Positions 1-6,510 of a DNA stretch of 14,519 nucleotides are shown here, one piece after another (positions within the stretch are counted from its first letter, which is position 1; every line of letters begins with the position of its first letter). Position numbers and translations under genes: made by a program. The DNA lies in NCBI GenBank assembly GCA_028685445.1, contig JAQUDY010000011.1:1-14519 (forward strand), written 5' to 3'. Source of the DNA: Bacilli bacterium. GTDB taxonomy: Bacteria; Bacillota_I; Bacilli_A; RF39; UBA660. The notes under the pieces were generated by a model. That model was not told the origin of the DNA and did not search any database. It saw nothing but the letters and a program-made list of their open reading frames with translations.

Positions 1-146
1 TTAAAAGATTTAAAGTTGGAGTAGCTCGTTCAGGTGTCCCTTCTGAAATAAAAAAGCATAAATTTTATGCAAAACCAGGCGTTAAAAAAAGAGAAGATAA
101 AAAAGAAATGATTAAAAACTCTCGTAAAAGAAAAAATAGAGACTAG
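1..146 (+). CDS. rpsU: 30S ribosomal protein S21, C-terminal part (5' end outside window)
   Basis: The frame is open from base 3 to the TAG at 144-146 and gives the last 47 residues of a small, very basic protein. It begins KRFKVGVARSGVPSEIKKHK and continues with FYAKPGVKKRED and a Lys/Arg-rich tail. This matches the S21 pattern of a KRFK helix, a K/R-x-x-F/H-Y-x-K-P-x-V-x-x-x motif and a basic C-terminus. S21 is a late-assembling protein of the 30S platform, near the anti-Shine-Dalgarno end of 16S rRNA. Its position just before yqeY is the usual Firmicutes arrangement. The gene is cut only by the window edge, and the C-terminus looks intact. The family assignment is confident. Confidence 0.92.
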   Translation, partial: KRFKVGVARSGVPSEIKKHKFYAKPGVKKREDKKEMIKNSRKRKNRD

Positions 147-154
147 GTGAGTAA

Positions 155-598
155 ATGTTAAATAAATTAAATGAAGATTTAACTAATTCATTAAAAAAAG
201 GAGATAAATTTAATCTATCAGTCTTAAGGATGTTAAAAAGTGAAATTAAAAATTCAGAAATAACAAAAAAAGAAGCTTTAACTGATGATGAAATAATGCA
301 AATTATTAAAAAACAAGTAAAAATCAGAAAAGATTCTAAAAACGAATACGAGTCTTATAATAGATTAGATCTAGCCGCATCTTTAAATCAAGAAATAGAA
401 ATTTTATCAAAATATTTACCTGAAGAATTATCAGAAAATGAAATAAAAAAAATAATTGATGAAATAATTGTCAAAGAAAATTTATCAGATATAAAATCGA
501 TGGGAATAATCATAAAACAGATTCAAACTTTATATGGTACTCAGGTAGATATGAAATTAGTAAGCAATCTTGTAAAAGAAAAAATTAGTAACTTATAA
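155..598 (+). CDS. yqeY: GatB/YqeY-domain protein
   Basis: This 147-residue protein has the usual length of the YqeY family, a stand-alone helical domain related to the tRNA-binding tail of GatB/GatE in the tRNA-dependent amidotransferase. Characteristic segments are LRMLKSEIKN near residues 24-33, a charged central helix with Y-x-x-x-x-R-x-D-L, and EIEILSKYLPEELSENEI near residues 80-97. The C-terminal MGIIIKQIQTLYGTQVDMKLVSNLVKEKI corresponds to the family's conserved end, where other members have MGKVM and G-x-x-D. The ATG at 155 follows an AGGTGA Shine-Dalgarno (145-150), and the gap to rpsU is only 8 bases, so the two are probably cotranscribed. The cellular role of stand-alone YqeY is not firmly known; a link to tRNA is inferred from the domain alone. 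Confidence 0.93.
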   Translation: MLNKLNEDLTNSLKKGDKFNLSVLRMLKSEIKNSEITKKEALTDDEIMQIIKKQVKIRKDSKNEYESYNRLDLAASLNQEIEILSKYLPEELSENEIKKIIDEIIVKENLSDIKSMGIIIKQIQTLYGTQVDMKLVSNLVKEKISNL

Positions 599-615
599 TA
601 GGTTACTTTTTCTTT
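587..615 (+). terminator. weak hairpin plus T-rich tract at end of yqeY
   Basis: AGTAAC (587-592) pairs with GTTACT (602-607) around a 9-base loop holding the yqeY stop codon, and is followed by TTTTCTTT. The stem is only 6 bp, so this is at best a weak intrinsic terminator separating rpsU-yqeY from yqfC. Confidence 0.35.
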
Positions 616-624
616 GCATATAAT
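596..624 (+). promoter_or_regulatory. possible promoter of yqfC, sigma-E-like
   Basis: CATATAAT (617-624) matches the sporulation sigma-E -10 consensus CATACAMT at 7 of 8 positions. TAATAGG (596-602), 14 bases upstream, matches the -35 consensus KMATATT at 5 of 7. The same bases contain TATAAT (619-624), so a sigma-A promoter is equally possible, although no good sigma-A -35 box lies 16-18 bases upstream. In Bacillus the yqfCD genes belong to the sigma-E regulon, which makes the first reading attractive but unproven. Confidence 0.35.
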
Positions 625-639
625 TTTATTGGTGATCCT

Positions 640-873
640 ATGCTTGATGTTATTAATAATGCTTTAAAAAATACTAATTACTATATATGTTTATATGAAA
701 ATAAAGTATATATTTATAACTATCAAGAAATAGTAAGTTTTAATCATGATTATATAAAAATAGCATTAAATCAAAATAATATTAAAATTAAAGGTAGTAA
801 AATGCTCATTAAAAAAATGCACATTCATGAACTATTGATAGAAGGCAATATAGAAAGTATTAAATATGAATAA
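640..873 (+). CDS. yqfC: sporulation protein YqfC (YabP/YqfC family)
   Basis: This 77-residue protein fits the YabP/YqfC family: short beta-strand-rich proteins with an N-terminal L-x-x-Y-x-x-x-Y-I-Y-NYQEI-like segment, a central region ending in I-x-I-x-G-x-x-L, and a C-terminal L-x-I-x-G-x-I-x-x-I-x-Y/F. Here these are YICLYENKVYIYNYQEIVSF (17-36), IKIKGSKMLIKKM (48-60) and LLIEGNIESIKYE (65-77). The ATG at 640 is preceded by GGTGAT (631-636), which is close to the start but could pair with the 3' end of 16S rRNA. The gene overlaps yqfD by 8 bases, the usual pairing. In Bacillus YqfC is made in the mother cell; its molecular role is unknown. Assignment rests on both sequence and neighbourhood. 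Confidence 0.86.
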   Translation: MLDVINNALKNTNYYICLYENKVYIYNYQEIVSFNHDYIKIALNQNNIKIKGSKMLIKKMHIHELLIEGNIESIKYE

Positions 874-2017
874 TTTAATAATAATTAAAGTTAAAAACCA
901 TATAAATAGATTTATTAAAAAATGCATTAATCATCAAATTTCATTATTAGATGTAAACTATTTAGGTAAAGACACTATTTTAGTAACCACTAAAATAGAA
1001 AATTATAAAAAAATTAAAAGATTAAATTACTACTCAGACATAAATATTATTAAATATTTAGGTTTTACAGGAACAAAGAAGCATCTAAAGAAAAATATTT
1101 ATATTTACATAGTAATTTTGTTTTGTTTTCTTTTAATGGAGATAATTACCAATTTTATTGTAAAAATAGACATTATCCATGAAAATTCACAAATTAGAAA
1201 ACTTGTAGCCAATGAACTTACTGATTTAGGAATTAAAAAGTATTCTTTAGCTAAAGATTTTAATCAACTTGAAGAAATTAAAAAAACAATATTAAATAAC
1301 AATCATTCATCTTTAGAGTGGTTAAGTATTACTAGAAAAGGTATGACTTATATTGTTAGAATTGAAGAAAGAATTATAACTAAAATAGAAGAAGAAAAAA
1401 GATACGCTCATTTAATATCTAGTAAAGATGCTCTTATTACTAAAGTAATATCTTCAAAAGGAAGTGTATTAGTTAGAAGTGGTGAATATATTAAAAAAAA
1501 TGATATCTTAATATCTGGAGAAATAAAATTATATGATAATGTAATGAGTAATGTTTTTGCTAAAGGAGAAGTATATGGTGAAGTTTGGTATAAAACAGAA
1601 GTAAGTTATCCAAAACAAAAAGAAATAAAAGATTATACAGGAAAAAAAAGATTTAATATATCTATTAATAATAAATCATTTTTTAAAAATAAATATCAAA
1701 AATTTGATCAAGAAAATTATCGAAAAATAAAAATTTTCTGGTGGAACGTTTCTTTTTGTAATGAATTAGAATATAAATTAAAAATAATAAGTTATACTGA
1801 AGAAGAAACTATAAAATTAGCCTTAAAAAAAATCGAAGATGAGTTTATAATAAAATTAAAAGGAAAAGGAAGAGTTATAAGTCAAAATGTTTTGAAAAAA
1901 GAAGAAAATAATAGTACAATGAATATAAGAGTATTTGTTACTACAAATGAATTAATTAGTAAAATCAAATACTATGATATTGGAAGTGATGAATTTGATC
2001 CCAAAAATAGCAGTTGA
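866..2017 (+). CDS. yqfD: sporulation protein YqfD
   Basis: This 383-residue protein is close to the usual 390-400 residues of YqfD, the sporulation protein encoded right after YqfC. A basic cytoplasmic N-terminal domain (about 1-77) is followed by one clear membrane segment (about 78-98, with YIVILFCFLLMEIITNFIV) and then a long extracytoplasmic domain. The domain contains LGIKKYSLAKDF, the hallmark SLEWLSITRKGMTYIVRIEERI (about 150-171), the stretch ISSKDALITKVISSKGSVLVRSGEYIKKNDILISGEI and a later VFAKGEVYGEVWY. Translation is probably coupled to yqfC by the 8-base overlap. YqfD appears to be a mother-cell membrane protein needed for efficient spore formation in Bacillus; its biochemical activity is not known. 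The pair is good evidence for an endospore-forming ancestry, though not proof that this strain sporulates. Confidence 0.9.
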   Translation: MNNLIIIKVKNHINRFIKKCINHQISLLDVNYLGKDTILVTTKIENYKKIKRLNYYSDINIIKYLGFTGTKKHLKKNIYIYIVILFCFLLMEIITNFIVKIDIIHENSQIRKLVANELTDLGIKKYSLAKDFNQLEEIKKTILNNNHSSLEWLSITRKGMTYIVRIEERIITKIEEEKRYAHLISSKDALITKVISSKGSVLVRSGEYIKKNDILISGEIKLYDNVMSNVFAKGEVYGEVWYKTEVSYPKQKEIKDYTGKKRFNISINNKSFFKNKYQKFDQENYRKIKIFWWNVSFCNELEYKLKIISYTEEETIKLALKKIEDEFIIKLKGKGRVISQNVLKKEENNSTMNIRVFVTTNELISKIKYYDIGSDEFDPKNSS

Positions 2018-2606
2018 TGCTATATATGAGTTATGGCCAATGATAACCTTATTTATAATAGTTTTAATAACTATTAGAATTTTATATTTAAAAATTCACA
2101 AAAAACCATTTATATTGTATAAAGAATTATTAAATTTATGTTTTGTAATATACGTTTTACTGTTATTTGAATTAGTTACAAATACAGATTTTAATTCTTA
2201 TAATAATAATTTTATTCCCTTTAAAGAAATATTAAGATATGATCTTTCAAGCAAGTTGTTTTATCGAAATGTTATAGGGAATGTTTTATTGTTTTTACCT
2301 TTTGGGTATTTTGTTTCATATTATTTTAAGATAAATAAATTTTATTTTAATTTAATAACAGTACTAATTACAAGCTTTACAATTGAAACGATTCAAAGCA
2401 TAATTGGCAGATCATTTGATATTGATGATATTATTTTAAATATATTAGGTGGATATCTAGGTTATGGGATATATATTTTATCTGGTAAATTATTAAAGTA
2501 TTATTCTGTTGAGATAAAAAACAATATTTTAATAAATTTAATTTTTAGTATTTTAATTTTATTATTATGTTATATTGTTTTTAGATTATATGGAGTAGCA
2601 TTATGA
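1995..2606 (+). CDS. VanZ-like integral membrane protein
   Basis: From the TTG at 1995 this encodes 203 residues with about six membrane segments (roughly 13-33, 45-62, 92-111, 118-136, 145-163 and 178-198). The VanZ-family signature is plain: RNVIGNVLLFLPFGYF in the third segment, TIETIQ-x7-FDIDDIILNILGGYLGY around the fifth. VanZ of the VanA cluster gives low-level teicoplanin resistance, but most chromosomal homologues have no known role; envelope lipid metabolism is a guess. Start choice: ATG 1974 has no Shine-Dalgarno and would give a 44-base overlap with yqfD; ATG 1989 overlaps the GGAAGTGAT box (1982-1990); TTG 1995 sits 8 bases after GGAAG. The same AGGAAGTGAT box serves the gene at 10946. 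In Bacillus this position holds phoH and yqfF/pgpH. Confidence 0.83.
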   Translation: MIPKIAVDAIYELWPMITLFIIVLITIRILYLKIHKKPFILYKELLNLCFVIYVLLLFELVTNTDFNSYNNNFIPFKEILRYDLSSKLFYRNVIGNVLLFLPFGYFVSYYFKINKFYFNLITVLITSFTIETIQSIIGRSFDIDDIILNILGGYLGYGIYILSGKLLKYYSVEIKNNILINLIFSILILLLCYIVFRLYGVAL

Positions 2607-3034
2607 ATGAGTTTGATATTATAGATAATTATAATTATAAAAAAATAGATTATTTAGAAGATTTAATAAAGTTTACTTTAAAAAAGTTTAATGTTTCAAA
2701 TACTTATTTTTCTTTAATATTAACCAATGATGAAGAAGTGAGGAACTTAAATAAAAAATACCGGCATATTAATAAGACTACTGATGTATTATCATTTGCA
2801 TTAAATGATGGTATGTCTTTAAATAAACCTATTAATATGTTAGGTGATATATACATATCGATTCCTACTATGCAAAAGCAAGCAGTGGATTATAATACAG
2901 GAGAAAAAAGAGAGTTAGCTTTTTTAGTTATTCATGGGTTATTACACTTGCTTGGATATGACCATAATACAAAAGAAGAAGAAGAAGTAATGTTTTTGCT
3001 TCAAAAGGAGATATTAAATGAAAAGAAAATTTAG
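2603..3034 (+). CDS. ybeY: endoribonuclease YbeY (16S rRNA maturation factor)
   Basis: The 143-residue protein has the YbeY zinc signature H-G-x-L-H-L-x-G-Y-D-H at residues 111-121, with metal ligands His111, His115 and His121. Upstream lie the conserved LNKKYRHINKTTDVLSF (49-65), including the conserved Arg54, and the LGDIYIS strand (80-86). YbeY is a single-strand-specific metallo-endoribonuclease involved in 16S rRNA 3'-end maturation and 70S quality control, and it interacts functionally with Era and S11. The ATG at 2603 overlaps the TGA of the VanZ-like gene by four bases (ATGA), with GGAG (2592-2595) as Shine-Dalgarno. It overlaps dgkA by 17 bases. The neighbourhood with era is typical. 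Confidence 0.96.
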   Translation: MNEFDIIDNYNYKKIDYLEDLIKFTLKKFNVSNTYFSLILTNDEEVRNLNKKYRHINKTTDVLSFALNDGMSLNKPINMLGDIYISIPTMQKQAVDYNTGEKRELAFLVIHGLLHLLGYDHNTKEEEEVMFLLQKEILNEKKI

Positions 3035-3404
3035 TGTTAAAAGATTAGATAAATCTTTTAAATATGCTTTTACTGGGTATAAAAATGCTTTTCACAGTGA
3101 ACCAAATATGAAATTTCATACATTTATAGCTTTTATAGTACTAATAAGTGGTTTATTCTTCAAGTTATCATCACTAGAATGGATTTTTATAATATCATTA
3201 ATTGGTTTAGTAATAGGAGCTGAGTTACTTAACACAGCAATTGAGCATTTAGTTGATTTAGCAACTCAAGAATATAAAAGAAAAGCTATGCTTGCTAAAG
3301 ATACATCTGCTGCATATGTTATGGTACTAAGTATAACAGCTGCTATTGTAGGAATGATTATCTTTATTCCAAAAATAATAGAATTAATAAGAGGTGTTTT
3401 ATGA
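3018..3404 (+). CDS. dgkA: DgkA-family lipid kinase (undecaprenol/diacylglycerol kinase)
   Basis: This is a 128-residue, three-helix membrane kinase of the DgkA family. An amphipathic N-terminus (KSFKYAFTGYKNAF, 12-25) precedes helices at about 33-50, 53-75 and 98-120. The catalytic residues are all present at the positions they have in the E. coli enzyme: Glu28, Glu69, Asn72 and Glu76 in GAELLNTAIEHLVDL, and Lys94-Asp95 in AKDTSAAY. Firmicutes members phosphorylate undecaprenol with ATP and so help recycle the lipid carrier for wall synthesis; that substrate is the better guess here. The usual AKDxAAGAV motif reads AKDTSAAYV. The gene overlaps ybeY by 17 bases and cdd by 4 bases, so translation of all three is likely coupled. 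Confidence 0.93.
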   Translation: MKRKFSVKRLDKSFKYAFTGYKNAFHSEPNMKFHTFIAFIVLISGLFFKLSSLEWIFIISLIGLVIGAELLNTAIEHLVDLATQEYKRKAMLAKDTSAAYVMVLSITAAIVGMIIFIPKIIELIRGVL

Positions 3405-3796
3405 AGGATAATTTAAAATTAATAATTAAAAATGCATATACTCCATTTTCAAATTTCAATGTAGCATGCGCAGTAGTTATGAAAGATGGACAAGAATTTC
3501 TTGGAGTAAATGTTGAAAATGCCTCATTTAAAAACGGTTTATGTGCAGAACAAGTTGCAATATCTGCTGCAATAGCAGAAGGATATACTAACTTTGATTT
3601 TAAAGAACTTCACGTCATGGGAAGCAGTAAAGAAATAACATGCCCTTGTTTTTTATGTAGGCAGTTACTAGTTGAATTTTTTTTACCAGAATCAAAAATT
3701 TTTTGTTATAATAAAAATGGTAAGAAAAATGAATACACAGTAGAGCATTTATGCCCAGAGGCATTTAATTTTGATGAGGTAAAAAATGACAAATGA
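3401..3796 (+). CDS. cdd: cytidine deaminase
   Basis: This 131-residue protein is a short, tetrameric-type cytidine deaminase, which converts cytidine and deoxycytidine to uridine and deoxyuridine in pyrimidine salvage. Visible motifs are AYTPFSNFNV (12-21), the ribose-contacting GVNVENASF (35-43, Asn37 and Glu39), the first zinc motif C48-A-E50 with the proton-shuttling Glu50, and P-C83-x-x-C86-R-Q for the other two zinc ligands. One oddity is that the residue after CAE is Gln, where Bacillus-type enzymes usually have Arg balancing the charge of three cysteines; Gln at this position is typical of the His-Cys-Cys dimeric enzymes. The gene starts inside the dgkA stop (4-base overlap) and is followed by a degenerate copy of itself. 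Position before era is conserved in Firmicutes. Confidence 0.95.
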   Translation: MKDNLKLIIKNAYTPFSNFNVACAVVMKDGQEFLGVNVENASFKNGLCAEQVAISAAIAEGYTNFDFKELHVMGSSKEITCPCFLCRQLLVEFFLPESKIFCYNKNGKKNEYTVEHLCPEAFNFDEVKNDK

Positions 3797-4154
3797 ATTA
3801 GAAAGATTACTTAGTAACTCAAACTCGCCGTATGATAAATTATGTTTTAGTTCGGTAGTAGTTATGAAAGATGGAAAAACATTCTCAGGAGTTACTGTGA
3901 AAAATCAAGTTTTTAGAGATGCTGTATATGCAGAGCAAGCAGCAATAGCAAGAGCAATAACCGCTGGATATAAATATGGTGATTTTGAATCAATTCATAT
4001 CATGGTTAGCACAGCTAATATAAATGATTTAAGATATATTAATAAAGATGTAATAACCGAACATTTTGAACCAAGTAGTGAAGTGTTCTTATACGATAAA
4101 AATCGTAATATGCGAGTTATGAAAGCAGGACATTTATTGTTTAATATATATTAA
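3786..4154 (+). CDS. cytidine deaminase-like protein lacking the zinc site (probable pseudoenzyme)
   Basis: This 122-residue protein aligns with the preceding cdd product without gaps across residues 24-107. Shared landmarks are VVMKDGxxFxGVxVxN, AEQxAIxxAIxxGY, DFxxxHxM and the conserved C-terminal half. Its key positions are changed: Cys48, Cys83 and Cys86 (zinc ligands) are Tyr48, Arg83 and Asn86, and the ribose-binding Asn37/Glu39 are Thr37/Lys39. Only the catalytic Glu50 remains. It cannot be a normal zinc-dependent deaminase. The reading frame is nevertheless intact, with GAGGT (3776-3780) placed well before ATG 3786 and an 11-base overlap with cdd. This suggests a translated tandem duplicate, perhaps a structural partner in a mixed tetramer; a decaying gene is the alternative. 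Confidence 0.85.
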   Translation: MTNELERLLSNSNSPYDKLCFSSVVVMKDGKTFSGVTVKNQVFRDAVYAEQAAIARAITAGYKYGDFESIHIMVSTANINDLRYINKDVITEHFEPSSEVFLYDKNRNMRVMKAGHLLFNIY

Positions 4155-4172
4155 AAGAAAGAAGGTGTAATT

Positions 4173-5054
4173 ATGAAAAGTGGATTTGTTAGTATAGTAG
4201 GAAGACCCAATACAGGTAAAAGTACGCTTCTTAACACAGTGCTTAAAAATAAAGTTGCCATTGTTAGTAATGTAGCAGGTACTACAAGAAATACAGTACA
4301 AGGTGTTTATAATGATGATGATACTCAAATTGTTTTCATAGATACACCAGGAATTCATAAACCTAAAGATAAGTTAGGAAAATATTTAAATCGTCAAAGT
4401 TATGATGCAATAAAAGATATTGATGTAATCCTTTTTGTAGTAGATGCTGATGCAGGAATAGGAAAAGGAGATAAATTCATAATAGAAACTTTTAAAAACA
4501 CTGAAATTCCAGTTATTTTAGTATTAAATAAAATAGATAAACTTGATGATCAAGGAATAATTAAAGCGATTAGCCAATCAAAAGATTTATTTGATTTCGC
4601 TGAAATAATCCCAATAAGTGCTAAAAAAAATGACAACATTGAGCGACTTATTAAAGTTATTAAAAATTATTTAACTGATAACGTAATATACTATGATGAT
4701 GGAACTATTACGAATACTAGTATAAATTTTATGATTGGGGAATTAGTTAGAGAAAAAATCTTAAACTTAACAACTGAGGAAGTTCCTCATTCAATTACCT
4801 GTGTCACTTCTTATTATAAAGATAAAGGAAGTATTGTTGATATATATGTAGATATAATAATTGATCGCGATTCTTTAAAAAAGATAATTATTGGAAAACA
4901 AGGATCTATGCTTAAAAACATAGGCTCTTTAGCTAGGCGAGACATAGAAAATTTACTTGGAAAACAAGTTTATTTAGAATTATTTGTAAAAACGATTAAA
5001 AGTTGGCGTGACAAAGAAAGATATTTGCAAGAATTAGGATTTAAAGAAAATTAA
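4173..5054 (+). CDS. era: GTPase Era
   Basis: The 293-residue protein has the full Era architecture. An N-terminal GTPase domain holds G1 GRPNTGKST (10-18), the switch I Thr37-Thr38, G3 DTPG (57-60), G4 NKID (119-122) and G5 ISAKK (148-152). A C-terminal KH RNA-binding domain follows, with IIIGKQGSMLKNIGSLARRDIE at about 238-259 and the terminal VKTIKSWRDKERYLQELGF. Era binds the 3' end of 16S rRNA and assists 30S assembly, in keeping with rpsU and ybeY nearby. ATG 4173 has a good AAGAAGGTG Shine-Dalgarno. The stop codon shares one base with an upstream ATG of the next gene, so that gene probably follows in the same transcript. Length and motifs are normal. Confidence 0.97.
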   Translation: MKSGFVSIVGRPNTGKSTLLNTVLKNKVAIVSNVAGTTRNTVQGVYNDDDTQIVFIDTPGIHKPKDKLGKYLNRQSYDAIKDIDVILFVVDADAGIGKGDKFIIETFKNTEIPVILVLNKIDKLDDQGIIKAISQSKDLFDFAEIIPISAKKNDNIERLIKVIKNYLTDNVIYYDDGTITNTSINFMIGELVREKILNLTTEEVPHSITCVTSYYKDKGSIVDIYVDIIIDRDSLKKIIIGKQGSMLKNIGSLARRDIENLLGKQVYLELFVKTIKSWRDKERYLQELGFKEN

Positions 5055-5065
5055 TGGTGATGCTA

Positions 5066-6379
5066 ATGAATAAAAATATTAAAATTCGCTTAAAAAGAGG
5101 TAAAGAATCATTCTTAGCATATTTAAATAGCAAAGAAGATGAATTTACTACAATTGCTAATAAATATAATGTTGATACTAAGACTTTACAAAAAGACTTA
5201 AATATATATATAAATAGAATAATTAATCCAAAACCTACACAAGAAGAATTAGAAAAATATTATAGTCAAAAAAACATCCCTAAAAAGATTAATAAATATA
5301 AAAGAAAAGAAAAAGAAGCATTTAATGCATTTTTAGAAACAAATAATAATTCATCTGCAATAGTTGATTTAGCAATAAAAGAAGGAGTAAAACCAGAAAT
5401 AATTAGAAATAGAGCTTTTGATTATTTCCAAAATAATAAAACTAATATAACAAAAGAAAAACAAGCTATATTCTTAGTAATTCATCAAATAAGAAAAGAG
5501 TCTTTTCATAAAGAGATGATAGATTTTAAGTTTATAACAGAACTTTTAAATATGAATTCAAACTTTGTATTAGATTACTTAGATAAGGTTATTAATGAAA
5601 ACTTAAATATTGAAGATATACAGCAAAAAATAAATCTCTATATAAAATATCATCCTGAAGAAACAAAGAATATAAACAAATTAGACTTAATATATTTACA
5701 TATTCAAGAAAATATAAAATATATAGAAAATCGAAAATCACAAAAAATATTTAATAGTTATAATTTATTTAATAATGAAGTTATAATAAAAAAAACTGCT
5801 AATATTATAAAAGAATACCTTATTAATGAGCAATCTATAAAAAAACTATTAAATAAATATAATATTAATATAAGTGAATTTAATCAAGGTTTAACTTTAA
5901 TTCAGGAAGGAACTTTAGAAGAAACAAAGTTATTTAGAGAATTTCAAAACAAATTAAATCAAGAAAAAAATGAATTAACGGAACTTGTTAAATTAATTAA
6001 TTATTACTTAGATAATGGAATTAGTAAAAATATGTTAAAAAAAGATTTTACTATCCTAGATTATTACCGAATAATAAATCAAGAACCAGAAGAATTTTTA
6101 ACTAAAATAAAACATCATTATAATGAAAAGTATATCTCTTTTAATGAATTTAATAATGTTAATAATTTTTTAAATGATACGGTCCTTAATAATAAAATAC
6201 TAAAAAAAGAGGAATTGTTAATAGATAACAAATTAAATTTTAAAATAAATATGCAAGATAAACTAAAAATAATTGATTACTTAGAAGCTAATAATATTCC
6301 TTTATATTTAAGTAACTATTTTGCAGCAATAGAAGAGTTTATAAAAGGAGAACTTACGCCACTTTCTAGTACTGAATAA
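5066..6379 (+). CDS. uncharacterised protein with repeated HTH-like helical units
   Basis: I do not recognise this 437-residue protein. It is Lys-, Asn- and Ile-rich, has no signal peptide or membrane segment, and looks almost wholly helical. At least five stretches follow one pattern of about 35 residues: a helix ending YL or FL, a loop, a helix like x-I-A-x-K-Y-x-I/V, a short turn, then x-x-x-L-x-x-x-L-x-x-I. Examples are FLAYLNSKEDEFTTIANKYN (16-35), FNAFLETNNNSSAIVDLAIK (86-105), IIKEYLINEQSIKKLLNKYN and LVKLINYYLDNGISKNMLKK. The third and fourth helices of each resemble a helix-turn-helix, so nucleic-acid or protein binding is possible but unproven. ATG 5066 is preferred because GGTGAT (5056-5061) precedes it; ATG 5054 or 5060 would add a few residues. 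It sits between era and yqzL, which are usually adjacent. Confidence 0.8.
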   Translation: MNKNIKIRLKRGKESFLAYLNSKEDEFTTIANKYNVDTKTLQKDLNIYINRIINPKPTQEELEKYYSQKNIPKKINKYKRKEKEAFNAFLETNNNSSAIVDLAIKEGVKPEIIRNRAFDYFQNNKTNITKEKQAIFLVIHQIRKESFHKEMIDFKFITELLNMNSNFVLDYLDKVINENLNIEDIQQKINLYIKYHPEETKNINKLDLIYLHIQENIKYIENRKSQKIFNSYNLFNNEVIIKKTANIIKEYLINEQSIKKLLNKYNINISEFNQGLTLIQEGTLEETKLFREFQNKLNQEKNELTELVKLINYYLDNGISKNMLKKDFTILDYYRIINQEPEEFLTKIKHHYNEKYISFNEFNNVNNFLNDTVLNNKILKKEELLIDNKLNFKINMQDKLKIIDYLEANNIPLYLSNYFAAIEEFIKGELTPLSSTE

Positions 6380-6393
6380 AAAGATGAAAAGAT

Positions 6394-6423
6394 TACCAAT
6401 ATAATACTAGAAAGGTATTGGTA
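6394..6423 (+). repeat. inverted repeat in the leader of yqzL
   Basis: TACCAATA (6394-6401) and TATTGGTA (6416-6423) are perfect 8-base complements around a 14-base loop. Inside, AATACT (6403-6408) can instead pair with GGTATT (6414-6419), with one G-U pair, so two mutually exclusive hairpins are possible. No T-run follows, so it is not an intrinsic terminator. The AAAGG and GGTAGATC boxes that could serve as Shine-Dalgarno for yqzL lie in or next to it. A role in mRNA processing or translation is speculative. Confidence 0.45.
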
Positions 6424-6427
6424 GATC

Positions 6428-6508
6428 GTGGATAAAAAAACAGCTTGGGAATTATTTGAAAAAACTGGAAAGATAGAGTATTATTTAATATATAAGAGAA
6501 GTGAATAA
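6428..6508 (+). CDS. yqzL: YqzL-like small protein (26 aa)
   Basis: A short ORF starts at GTG 6428 and ends at TAA 6506-6508. Its product, MDKKTAWELFEKTGKIEYYL followed by IYKRSE, has the YqzL pattern: a Trp followed by x-x-F, then x-TG-x-I/V-x-x-Y-L-x-Y/F-K. YqzL is a short protein of unknown function encoded between era and recO in Bacillus, exactly the position seen here. It is shorter than the roughly 47 residues of the Bacillus protein, having lost most of the charged tail. The Shine-Dalgarno is unclear: AAAGGT (6411-6416) is 11 bases away and GGTAGATC (6420-6427) touches the start. Recognition rests on the short motif plus synteny. Confidence 0.72.
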   Translation: MDKKTAWELFEKTGKIEYYLIYKRSE

Positions 6509-6510
6509 AA

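Noticed and set aside
4134..4358. Minus-strand ORF opposite the start of era
   Set aside because: Lies within the confidently identified era gene; no SD, and the product is low-complexity Ile/Tyr/Thr.
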